A stretch of DNA of 64,000 nucleotides, from NCBI GenBank assembly GCA_944989445.1, contig CALYLW010000997.1, positions 434,751-498,750 of the forward strand, read 5' to 3'. The stretch is from Ampullaceana balthica. Its lineage: Eukaryota; Mollusca; Gastropoda; Lymnaeidae. Position numbers and translations under genes: made by a program. This document shows, piece after piece, positions 23,642 to 36,300 of the stretch (the first letter of the stretch is position 1; the number at the start of each line of letters is the position of its first letter). The notes below the pieces were generated by a model, which saw only the letters and a list, made by a program, of their open reading frames with translations, did not search any database and was not told the DNA's origin.

Positions 23642-25050
23642 TTTCAAGTTTTATTTTTTAAAAACTTTCATATCTTACGAATTCTTTTTTCAATATTCTC
23701 AGTCCACAAATTATTTTAAAGATATTTGTAAAGTTTATAAGTTCAACTGTTGAAATTTAGAAAATTTTTATAATTTCGATAGTGAATACTTCAATTTGAA
23801 AGGAGAGAAATGAGTTCAATTGATTGTTGTGGATATTTAAAACGGTTTATTTATACTTTCTCATCAGCGAAATTAAAAATCCTTATACACTTTCTAGGAC
23901 TCTCTAGGATTGTCTTAATAGGAAAACACAAATAAGTTTTCTTTATCAAGCTTCTACCAATCCCAGAATCTTCTATTATAAACAACAACAAAATATCGCA
24001 ATAGATTGTTGTCTAGGCTTAAGTCTAATTAATGTATTTTATTTAGTACATTACATTTCAATAATGAAAGACTGTTTGATGACGCGATTTATTGGTTACT
24101 AATGTCGGGTAATTTATTTAATCTCAAAACTTAATTCTTGATATAATCAAAACAAGGCCACTCTTGGGCTAGAGAGAATCATGAGTTCAGAAACTAAATA
24201 TATTTCTATCCTATCGACACCTTGTGACAAAGCCATGCAGCACTTTCGAGTTCTAACACTTTTGAAATACATTTCTCTGACACATAATTTATGTCACGAA
24301 CTTGAGTTATTTTGTGTAATCATCTTTCAAATATTATTTGATGATGTCCCGCTTGACTATGTGTGTTTCATATTTGCCTTTTTTTTTAAAACCAATTTTC
24401 CATATCCTAGCTAGAATCACTGCACGCAACGTATCTTTATATTTATATTTATTGCACACGAGTGACTCGTGTATATATATATACGATTAGATATATTTTT
24501 AACTATCTTTCAAAATTCATTCTTTACACAATTCCAAATTTTTACTATTAGTTTAAATATTGTGAGACAAATTCAGTGCTGGTTATTAATTCAAACACTC
24601 TTTAAGTCAGTTAACTTTCGAGTATTGTTTATTGAGAACAACTTCTTAATTTATAGAAAAACTGAATGTTACTATCATTTTGTGCGTGCCCCTATGTTAA
24701 ACCCCGGCTCTATGAAAGCATCGTGTGCCGCAATTTTGCAGGAGTTCCTTTTTCCTTGTACACTTTCATTCTTCCACAGTATTTACAGAAAGAATTTAGC
24801 CATCAAGATTGGTTGTGTTTAGGAATTTTTATTAATATTGAAAGTACCAAACTCAATAAGCTTTTGTCGAGAGCAGACAGTGGTGTATTAGTCATCGTTT
24901 GAGATCGGCTGTGTTTGAAAGCTTTGCCGTGGCTTATGGATAAGCTATCGACTTTACAGGAATGTAATATTAAATATTGACTTCACGGCCCGCTCTAAGG
25001 TTGTAGAAATATGGGTTTTATAACCACTTAATATCTAGATTATGTATGGT
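23642..25050. other. 5' flank of gene 2, intergenic
   Basis: No gene recognised in 23642-25050. A 20-bp stretch (TTTATTGCACACGAGTGACT, about 24449) duplicates the intron side of the gene 2 exon 2 donor (about 22996). Longer plus-strand frames (24181-24414, 24469-24822) show no family signature. Confidence 0.4.
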
Positions 25051-25547
25051 TATAATAATAATAATAATAAATTGATTATTTATATAGCGCTGTATCCCAG
25101 TAAGGAACTGGGCTCACAGCGCTTTACATGAAAGAAATAACATACTTATAAGTATTAAATTAACTTTCATATCACAACAAACACAAAAAATTACAATACA
25201 TTATACATAAGCTACGTTAATCATTTACAAGAAATGTTGTTTCATCAATTTTAAAAATAAAATGTGAAAAGATGTGTCTTAAGTGCAGTCTTGAAAGACT
25301 TGGTTGTTTGAATACAACGTATGTGTAATGGTAGAGAATTCCATTGTTTGGCTGCACAAAAAGAGAATGACCTTTCACCAAACGTTTTGGTGCGTGTCGT
25401 AGGAACAGAGAGAACGCGTGTGTCTGCAGAAGATCTTATAATATGTGTTAGGTATTTAAACGCACGAATTATCCTCACAGACATGTATTGTAATATGTGT
25501 GGTGTAGGTATAGAGATGGTCATCACGACAGACATAAACTGTGACAT
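25051..25547 (-). pseudogene. CR1-like LINE 3' fragment
   Basis: The last part of a LINE reverse transcriptase: SADTRVLSVPTTRTKTFGER, SFSFCAAKQWNSLPLHIR and SFKTALKTHLF are typical of LINE ORF2 C-termini. The 3' untranslated part contains ATAGCGCTGT...CACAGCGCTT and ends in a TTA microsatellite at about 25053-25070. Truncated at the 5' side; not active. Confidence 0.8.
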
Positions 25548-27205
25548 TATTTATATCACGCATACGTTCAATTTCTTTTAATAATCATGAGTGAGTATCT
25601 CTGTGTGTATATGTATTCCCATGTTATGTTTTTTTTATTTTCTTACAAGTAAATAGATCAAATTATTCTTTTAAGTGCCCATATTTCAATTAAACAGAAA
25701 CTTTGCTGACGCTGAAAATGAAATTGGAATGCAAAATACTCCATTTATTTTGTCTAATCAAATTCATTCACTTAGTAGCCTGCATGTTAATTAAATTCTT
25801 AGACCTTCTGTGCAGCTTTGATCCATAACTCTCTAGGATTCAGAGATTAATGACGTATTTTACAATATTTACCTTATCGTGGAGCAAACCAAAAAAGGTC
25901 TCTGAAATGTTCACCAATCGCTTAACTCCCCTGTTTGTCGAACTGTGTATTTGTTTCGGGACACCGCTGTGGTCAGGATAAACTAGAATTATGGCGAGAA
26001 TTAAGAAAACGTTTTGCCGAGGCGTTGATAATAATTTCAAGAATTCGAGGAAATAAAATATTCAATGTAAAGGAAATTTAGCTTATAAAAATAAGAGCGT
26101 GTGTATTTTTTGTTAATAAAACAGTCTTCAAAAACATATGTTCACCTGTATTATCTGAATTTCTAAAAGCGATCGTAAAGATCTTGTAAGTTGCAACATT
26201 TGAAGAAAAAAAAGTATTTAAACACATTTCATGAGTGTGTATATCTGTTTATTAGTTTTCTATTTAAAACTATTACATATAGAATTGTTAGCTCATAATT
26301 ATATTTTAACAATAAAAGTACAAATTATAAAAATGTATGGGGAAATGAAAATATATTAGGAGACATGCGCAAAATAAAGTCTGAGGAAGTACATTTTCAA
26401 TTTTCAAATTAATTTAATTGAAGTATTCTTTTTTCTTAACTATAATTATTCATTAATCATTTTATATTTTCTAAAGCTACAAAATAAAAGATATAAATTA
26501 AATAATAGTGATGAACAGAAAACGAGAGAGGAGGGGGGAGAGATCGAAATAGGAGGAGGGACTATGAGTGATTTCTGAGTAGATAGAGTAAAATCGAATG
26601 AGGAAATTGAAAAAAATGGAGTACTTTGGTGAAGAAATAGAGAAAGCAGAGAAAATCATTAGCATGAGACAAAATGAAAGTATTGACATCCAGCAAATCA
26701 TCGTGTTAGTATGAGATCAGGATGTATGTTTATTGTATTGTTACGAGTTGTACTATTTGTTGGGGACGTTTTGAAACGTTGTTCTAATCTATTGTAAAAA
26801 ATAAAACGGTATTTCATAAACAAAATTTCTATTTCTTTTCATTGATACCGGTAACGCGGGCAGGGGAAGTGTACAATATAATGATCTGCGAGCATTACCC
26901 GAATGTTTGATGGCATTAGTAAAACTTTATTTAGATATAAGATTGGGCGGGAAAAAAATGTAAAATTTAACTATTTATATTCCAATTTTATCAAATAATA
27001 TTTTCTCACAAGTAAGTTATGTTATAACAACTTGATACTATATGTATACAAAAAATTATAGATATAAGCATTACGCTAAGGAAATAACGCCCATTTTTAA
27101 AAAAATTATTATAAGATGTTTCCTTCTAAAAATGAAATTAGTATTTCACGAAACAAACCAAATGTCCAAAACATTTTGATAGAACTTAAAAATATATTGC
27201 AAACT
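25548..27205. other. intergenic, downstream of gene 3
   Basis: No supported gene. A minus-strand frame at 25866-26040 encodes a signal-peptide-like NVFLILAIILVYPDHSG and runs into a GTAAAT donor, but it has no ATG and no second exon was found. Confidence 0.35.
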
Positions 27206-27339
27206 TTATGATAGGCTGAGCACACAATTAATTTCACAAATAAATTTAGTTTGTGCGCTGCAATTTTTATCATTCAACGGCCCATAGCCTGCATTGAATT
27301 CAACGCAATCTTCAGATGAGTGCTTGTCATCTGGCTGGT
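27206..27339 (-). CDS. gene 3 exon 5, CTLD end with QPD motif
   Basis: 134 nt with acceptor ATCCTCCAG and stop TAA (27206-27208). Encodes (D)QPDDKHSSEDCVEFNAG, LNDKNCSAQTKFICEINC and a short hydrophobic tail. Confidence 0.9.
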
Positions 27340-30300
27340 CTGGAGGATATTTGAAAAAAAAAGATTATTGTCAAACACGTTACAAGATTGTAAAGAAAAC
27401 CAATTAGGACATGGGCTTAAAAAATATAATATGATGAGGAGATAGTTCACAAATACAAATATAACTTGTTATTTTAAACCATGACAAAGGCATAAACGTA
27501 TTTTAAAATATAACATCATTATATTATGATTTTAATTTAGAGACCAAAAAAAAACACTTAATAATTTAAAAACAATCATCATATATATTGTCCTCAAGTT
27601 ACGTCAACGAGATTTAAAATATCATTAGGACAAATCATTAATATTTTTAAAAAACATTAATCATTATCTATAAAACAAATGCTTAAAATATACGTGTAAA
27701 ATTTAACAGGTTTTCAAGCTAGGGCATTAGCTTACTATATCTTATAAAGAGAGAATCCTCAAAAACTTAGTAGCAACATGTAGCATTAGCTTACTATATC
27801 TTATACTAGTTTGTGCTGCGCGCCGTGGCGCCTGCGGCGCCCCCCTTTTTTAAGGGCGCCTACGGCGCCCCACCTTTTTCAAAAGCCCAACTAACTTGTC
27901 CTTGTATGATAAATACGTAATATTAAACTTTCTTAAATGTACACAAAGTATCTTATAAATGTTTTTTTTTGTTGCAAAAGCTCAAGTAACATATCCTTAT
28001 ATGATAAATACGAAATATTCCTGAAATGTACACAAAGTATGTTTATAATATTTTTTTACATTGCTAATCACCACACGATTTTTAAAGTAATTTTAGAAAG
28101 CAGCGCACCAAATTACTGCACCAATAATACCTCTAATAACGTCCGCATGAAATTGTTTAATTATTAATAATAGTGTGGAGTGTGTTTAATGTTAATCTGG
28201 AAACCAAAATGATTATCCAATTATTTTTTTAAAAAGCAGAGTGATGTCCCTCAGCGTTCCGCTACATAATTGAGCGTAAATATATATATGATGATAGAGA
28301 TAATCCTCAAAAACTTAGTGGCAACATGTAGCATTAGCTTACTACATCTTATATAGAGATAATCCTCAAAAACTTAGTGGCAACATGTAGCATTAGCTTA
28401 CTACATCTTATATAGAGATATATCCTCAAAAACTTAGTAGCAACTTGCATCATAGCTTACTACAGCTATATATAGAGATAATCCTCAAAACATTATGGCA
28501 ACAGTTAGCATTAAGCTTACTACATCTTAACATCTTATCCTCAAAAATCTATAATAGCCGAGGACTGCATCATATACACTCACTAACGGCATCTCGTCAG
28601 GTGACCCAGCAAGGTAATAATGTGTTGTAAAATTGTGTAAGAGTCAGTCAATGAATATCTATTAGTCAATTAATAAAGCTTGAGTTTTATTGTTTTGATC
28701 ACAAAATTCGTTTGTGTGTCTTGTGTTTTAACTAGATCTAACAAAGGCATTTGACCTGGTCAGCCGCAAGGGTCTGCTACGTATATTGGAAAAAATAGGA
28801 TGTCCGCCGCGGCTTCTCTCCATCATCGAGTCCTTCCACACCATATGCAAAGCACAGTGCCACCTCAGAACCCTTCCCAGTTTGTAGCGGAGTCAAACAG
28901 GGCTGTGTACTGGCTCCAACTCTCTTTGGTATCTTTTTCTCGATGCTACTGCGTCATGCTTTCGAGGACTGCTTCGAGGGTGTAAACATCCATACCAGGA
29001 CGGATGGAAATCTATACAACATCAGCCGTCTCCGTGCGAAGAGAAAAGTGGAAACTGTTTTAATTAGAGAGTTGCTCTTCGCGGATGACGCAGCCCTTAC
29101 CTCACATTCAGAGATAGGTCTCCAACTTTTGGTCAATAAGTTCTCAGAGGCATGCAAGGATTTTGGTCTAACGATAAGCCTCAAAAAGACCAACATTATG
29201 AGACAAGGAACAGACTGCTTCCCAGCAATTTCCATTGAGGGAAACACCTTGGATGTCGTCGAGGATTTTACCTACCTTGGCAGTAACATCACAAGCACAC
29301 TCTCCCTGGAAAAGGAAATTGAAACCAGAATCGGCAAGGCTGCATAATTAATGGCTAGGCTGAATCAAAGAGTGTGGAACAATGCACAGCTCACTGATAG
29401 GACGAAAATCAATGTGTACCAGGCATGCGTGCTCAGAACACTCCTCTATGGCAGCGAGTGCTGGACGACCTATGCCAAACAAACAAAGCAACTCAACAGC
29501 TTCCACTTACGATGCTTGCGAAGGATTCTGCAAATCAAGTGGCAGGATAAGATCACGAATGTCGAGGTACTCAGAAGGAGTCATATGCTGAGCATGCACT
29601 CAATCCTGAGTGAGAGGCGCCTGCGGTGGTTGGGACATGTCCGCAGGATGAGCCCGGAGCGCATTCCAAGAGCCTTGCTTTACGGCGAGCTGGCAACTGG
29701 TATGCGGAAGAGAGGACGCCCCTGCTTGCGCTTCAAGGATGTCTGCAAGAAAGACATGACTCTGGCGCAGATTGACCATAAAACGTGGGAGACCATTGCT
29801 GTGGAGCGCACCTCCTGGCGGGCAAAAGTGCGCGAGGGCATTCAAGTCGCGGAAGCTTCCCTTACAGCCAGGAGCGAGGAGAAAAGGGCCAGGAGAAAGG
29901 GGAAGGGGGTAGAGGAGCAGGAGGAAACGCCATCATCCCATGAGGATCGACGGATGCCATAGTAGTATTTTAACAAAATCAAATCTATTAAAAACACCAT
30001 GTTGTGAAATTCAATTGAACTATCTCGGGAAACTTTTTGTTTTAGCTAAAAAAGGAGAGCAATGGGGCGAAAACGTATTGATTTTTTTTATAATCGTTGG
30101 ATTTAATGATGACTTAGCAAATGCACATATCAGCGTTTCGCATTACGTCATTTGTTTGTATTTTATCATGGTCATGCTGACTTTTAACTTGAAATAACAC
30201 TGCAATACTTAAAACGTTTTAAGCAATCGTTGGCGACAAATGAAGAATCCAATTTATAAATATAAATATATTTATCATGCATCACCAGAGATATGAACAG

Positions 30301-33300
30301 CAAGCTCAAAATGTTTTAAAATGTCCATACCTGCATGAAATAGTTTACCCCTCAAGTCATTGATCATTTCAGAATCGTCGTCCCCCCATTTAAATGTATT
30401 CTCTACTTCGAGGTCATCGAGTCCTATCCAGAACGCACTGCTGTTTTTGGTAATGTTGAGTAGAATATCTAACTTGTCTGTGTCTTTTATGGTATAGAGG
30501 TGGGATCCTCTGGCTGCACTCAGAAAAAAAGACAGATAACATTGTGTATTACAACTTTTACGAGCAACAAAGCCCGTCCAATGACGTTCCGCCACCGTTC
30601 GGTGGCATGTTGTAACTCCCCTCCAACAGCCGTATCGACCGGCATACATGTGTATCACGTCAAAAATACTATTCATTATAGTTAAAATAAATAACTCGTA
30701 AAAACAGAGCTTTTGAGTAAAAATCCCAACGCGCATTACTCAAAATAAAGTTTTGGAAGAAATACTGCACCAAAAATAACTCGTTTTGAACGTCAGCGTA
30801 AACGTGTTCAATGTAATTGGCTATAGGAGTCATATGTGTTTGAGGGACCAATCGCTATCGATGACCGCACGGAACATAGCCTTTTATTATACAAGGATTA
30901 TTATATAGGATATGTAGAAATTCTAACAGAATCAATACTGATGTGAACTTAAATGAGGCTTTCAGCGGCAAAGCGCAATGCATCCACCCATCATGTTATG
31001 TGTGAGAATATTTTAGCTATTGGCCTGCATTACATAAATGTGAATATTTAACCCATGACACTGCCGTATTCTAAGTGAAAATCTCAATCATTATCAGTGC
31101 CAGAACTATGTATGAATCTATAAGGCATCTATCGTGCGAGACCTCTGTGTCATTTGGTAAATTTGTTCATGTCTTCGCTACAGATATTTTCCTCCTAATT
31201 ATACAACACTTTGTATCTTTTTCAGAACACTTACCGTATATACTCGTTCTATAGCCCATTCGTTTATAAGCCGACCCCCCTACATTTGGAAGAGAAAATT
31301 ATTAAAAGTGTATATCCCGCTCGCAAGCCGACCCCCCCCCCAAAAAAAAAGAAAAGTAAAATAATAGGACAGCTTAAACAAAATGGTACACATTTTTTTT
31401 AAACTACAAGCTAAATCGGTCATTATGATTGTTTACTTTGTTCTGCCTATCTTTGGCTTTGTGCTCTTTGTTAGGCAAGAGTTACCGGTATTTTTAAAAA
31501 AATCTTTGGTAAACAGTGACGAAAGCGCGTACATTAAAAATCGTTGATGAAAACAAAACTGTAAAAAAAAATATTAAAACGTTCACAAAAATTTTAAAAA
31601 ATATTAAATAAGTAAGTGCGATGTTTAATAATATAATATAGCTTCTGGTAGAGCAGTCGAATCTTGCAGAATATAGAAAAGGACCATGATGATCTACAAT
31701 AACAAAACCGATATTCAATATACATGCAGAAATACGTTAATGAATCGCTCGTAAGCCGACCCCCGAACTTTTCCCCCTAGATTTTGTCAAAAAAAGGTCG
31801 ACTTCCGAACGAGTATATACGGTAGTTTTATTTCTGACGGCGAGGAGCTTTGAGGCAGCACAAAAGTTAGCTCCCAAACATGGAAAAGTACGAGAAAACG
31901 AGTTCATCTTTTTGAAAATATAATGTTTTTTTTATTACACTAACAAAACAGCTTATGCCCAGCAACGTAACGTCTTTATGATATTCTAAGGCTCTAAGAT
32001 CTAAACCAACTTCAACAAACCCTGTGCAATTTTTCTTGGCTTCTGTATAGTTCAGAGCAGCTGTAGAGACCCACACCCACGTGTGGACATTACCCCTCGA
32101 ATATATCTGGAAATCCATGCAAGGGACATTGGAACTGACGGAATAGTAGATAGGTCCTTCCCCTGATAAATTTGAATCTCTGGATTCATACAACCAGGAA
32201 CCTGAAATAGAGAGCATTTGCATTTACAACAAAATATACAGGATTTAAAAAATCGTTTGTATCACATTTATTAAACACATTTAGTTAATTTGAGAACCTG
32301 TGATATCACATACAATCAGAGTTACTCAATATCCATAGTCTCCATATAACAGAAATCCTTGAGCTGTCCGCCTCTATCCTCAAATTCCTGATTGTGTGTT
32401 ATTTGAGATGGCGCTGTTTGATTTGATGAAAGTCTTTGTGGCCTACTTAAAAGTTTATAATTAGATAATTAAATGTGTGAGACGGGGATCATATGGTATG
32501 GTAAAATTTAAAGCTACAGACGTGGTGGATAAAGGTTCGATTCCCATTCAGCATATATTTTCATGCCAGCTCTTTAGTCTTCCAAAATACCATAGAGTGC
32601 TTATTTAGTTCTTTAGTACTTCAATTTGTTGACGGCATATTTCGCTATTATGTTGACCAATCCAAATAAAAGTACTTTTCTTATTTAACCAATCTACATG
32701 CATGCGTAATGACTCATAACATAATCGTTTTCCTGAAATTTGAACTAAGTCTTATATCCAACAATACATTAATAGTTGAACTTTCATCTTCACTCATCCC
32801 ATCACAAAAACCTCTAACTAATGAAGATTTGACGTCACTTTTTTTTAAAATACACGTTACGTGTAAAATTTTGAAGGGCGCTGCATAAACATTGCAAAAA
32901 ATATTTTAAAACATTCTTACACCATAGGATGAAGGAGTGGTTCGATAAAACTAGAAGGATGATTATTTTTATTTTTGTATTTTGTTATGGTCAAAGTGAA
33001 TCAGACCATTGATTTATGTACGGTTGTTTTGCGGTATTGTCTGCTTCATTTTGCAGATGGGGTTAATCTATGATAAAACTTCATTTTTTTTTAATTTTAA
33101 GTCAGCTAACTGATTAAAAATATTTTGTACATTTGGATGGAGGGGGAAAAGTGAGTTTAAAATCTGAGCACGTTCAAGTTGGCCATATTGCCCATTTTAT
33201 TTAATTAATTTCTCACCTTTTAGATGTCATTCAAAACTAATCTGTGAAATTGAGTGTAGCGTTAGATACAGATTTGCTATTTTGAAGTCTTCTTTTGTGT

Positions 33301-36300
33301 GCAAAGACAGCAGTGGCGTAGCTGGGGGCGGTCCGCCCCGGGCGGCACTCAATTTGGGGGCGGCATTTGTGGTCATTTGAAAAAAATAAAGCCGTTTCCG
33401 ACAACCACCCTTTTTCTTTTGAAGGGGAAAACTAAGCTGAAACAAAAATATTCTTAGTTTCGAGTCTTAATTAACGGATGCACGCAACATTTGTTTGATT
33501 ACATAGTGGTTGTTATAACTAACGCAAAACCATTAAAAAATTTAAAATCGCTCAAAACAGGTATCGATTTGTTTTGGAAAATTAAGCGGTTATAGTCACA
33601 GATTACGCTTTTATAAGAAACTGCTCACACACAAAAAAACAACAACAAAAACAACACATCACCGCTGGGCCGAATAATATTTGCTATTAATATCGCCTCG
33701 ACAGTTTTTGCGTGGAATTTCGACATGCGCAGAATGATGTGCTCAGAAGTACCTACATAGCAGGATGGTAAATCAAATTTATTTTGTTTTTATCGCATTA
33801 AAGTAGCACACATAATTTGTGTTTTTCATTAAAATACGGTTATTAATTTTAAAAATTTTACACCTATCCAATTAAAGTAATGTGTAAATAATTTAAATTT
33901 GTTTATTTTATGGAAAATTATTAAAATTTATGGCAAGAACATCAAAATAGTCAAATTTCTTCATTAATAAACACCACAATAGCATAAATAATTTCAAAAA
34001 GACATCCTTTAAATTTTCAAGCGTCTTGGAAAAATTGACATCTGAAGAAGTACCTAGTAAAACGAGAACAGATGCTGGAATTTTCCTCAGTTCAATGCAA
34101 TCTTTTTCATTTCTATGTAATCTGAATTTATGGGAACCCGCATTTAAAAAAAAATTAATGCAAACCCATTCCATCGAACACAGAGATTTGCTAATACAGA
34201 ACGCTGTTAAAGAGAGTTGGATATATCAACTGAACGCCGAGTTAGAAGGAGAAAAAATATGAGTGGGATAAATTCAGAAGACGTGGTTTTATCTTTATAG
34301 CAAGAAGTACAACGAGAAATGTTTTTATCCACGGATGAAATTATAAAAGAAAAGAAAAGAACGTATTGATGAGTTGCATGTACTTGCAAGAAAATATTTG
34401 ATTTTAATACCATGTAACCTACTAAATGAAGAATTTGAACATCAAATAAATTTCTTTATTGACATTGATAAAGAACAGTTCAATATTGAAACAAAAATGA
34501 TCCAGGTTTTTATGGCCGTACACAGGGCTTGTCTTAGCAATTATATTGCGGGGCCCTATGTGGCTTAGTATGCGAAAGGGATTGCGAGGGTCCCAGTTTG
34601 GGGAGGGATAAGGTATTAATAAGGATAATAAAATGAAAATTAAGATAGATGGGGGTCTATGAAAGAGTGGGACTCACTGCGACCGCATAGGTTGCAGTGG
34701 CCTAAGACCAGCCCTGGCTGTACCTACACTACAAGAAGAGGCATTATTTTAGAAAAAACGGGGGGAAAGGCCCCTTTGATCTATTAAAATATATTTAACA
34801 TTATAGATTGGAAAATTCTGTACCAAATATTATAATTTTGCAAAGAGTTTTTTCAACAATTGCTATCAGTGTCGCTAGTTGTGAAAGGAGCTTCTCCAAA
34901 CTGAAGTTGATAAAAACATTATCTTCGTTCCACAATGAGTGATTTAAGACTACAAAATCTTGCACTATTGTCCATAGAACAAGATATTACAAATAATTTA
35001 AATTTTGATAGCATTATACACGATTTTGCTACTATGAAAGTTATGTAAGTAAATTTAAAATATGTTTACATACTAATGTATTCAATTTCTTTGTTTATAA
35101 AAAATATCATATATTTATAAATAAAAAATAAAAGCATATTAATTGGTAATGTTTTTGGGGTGTAAATTTAGAATATGATTTGTCTCATTTGGAGGGGAGA
35201 GGGACCTGCGACATCAATAACTTTCTTGTGGCCTTTGAAAAAAGGCGATTTTTGCTGATTTTATACCCCCTCGTCACAACAATTTAGACCCCTTTATCAA
35301 TATGACGTCACAAAGGCCCCCCCTATTAAAACCCATATTTTCTATTTGAAAATGTCAATGTTTCAAATCAATTCTTTGTCATTTAAATTTGCTTTTAGTG
35401 TAAAGCTGCACTCTAATATCGTAACACGCTTTAAGTCATGTAAAACGTCATTAAATAAAGTGTCTGTAATCATATATTTAAGTGGAACTTTTATTTAAAG
35501 TTTGGCGTTTTGTTGTGACGTCAAATGTGTGACAGCACTCTCTCACTCCACCATGTGCGTGACGTCATTTATGGACGGCCCATATAAGGGCGGCAAATTG
35601 GAGACCGCCCCGGGCGGCAAAAGTTCTAGCTACGCCACTGAAAGACAGTCCTTAAAGTTTATTTTAACTCGCTAACTAAATTTTACAAGTAATTTTTAGT
35701 AGCATAAAATTTAAGCAGTTAATTAAAACTTTTAAAGAAAAAATTGTTAAAGACTTTTAGGGATAAAATATTAGGAGCCTTCTATTGGGATGATCAGAAC
35801 TTATTAAAAAAAAATTAAAAAAAAACAAAAAAAACTGGCACATTCGTATTTTTTCAAAGGCCTAAAGACTTCAGAGAAAGGAATCTAATGAAACTTACGT
35901 CACACCTGACATAGAATAAGTAGGAAAAATCATGGTGTCAAGGTAAAATTATTAAGCGATTTCTCAAGTTTCATCTGAGCGTCAACTGAGTAATGTCTAC
36001 AAGCTGGCTAGTCTGTAATTGTGTTCACCTCACAACCTACCTGGTGTACATAATCTTGAGTGCTCGTCATATCTGACACTGTGACAGCTTTTGTACAAAC
36101 GGACACATCCCACAATACAGGAGAGTAGGCAGAGGTCCTCCCATCCAGGTCCCAGTGGTGTCATGGTTCGGTGCTGATCAAGGTTCTTTCTAAAGCCGAT
36201 TCCCTGGCCCCCGGCTCCAATGTTTACTTTAAGAAAATACCTATTTTATAGTTGTCGTAAACATGAACTATTGTTAATCGAATTTTGCACATATTGTATA

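Larger units (their letters stand above)
33311..35640 (+). mobile_element. hAT transposon, 2.3 kb, with degraded transposase
   Basis: Perfect 8-bp target duplications AAAGACAG at 33303-33310 and 35641-35648. Both ends start CAGTGGCGTAGCT as inverted repeats, followed by GC-rich GCCGCCCGGGGCGG-like hairpins. Coding relics are on the plus strand: LTSEEVPSKTRTDAGIFLSS and SFLCNLNLWEP (34030-34140), and near the end SCERSFSKLKLIKT and MSDLRLQNLALLSIEQDI (34870-35048), the conserved C-terminal dimerisation region of zf-MYM-type hAT transposases. A MITE is nested at 34523-34716. In gene 3 intron 2. Confidence 0.9.
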
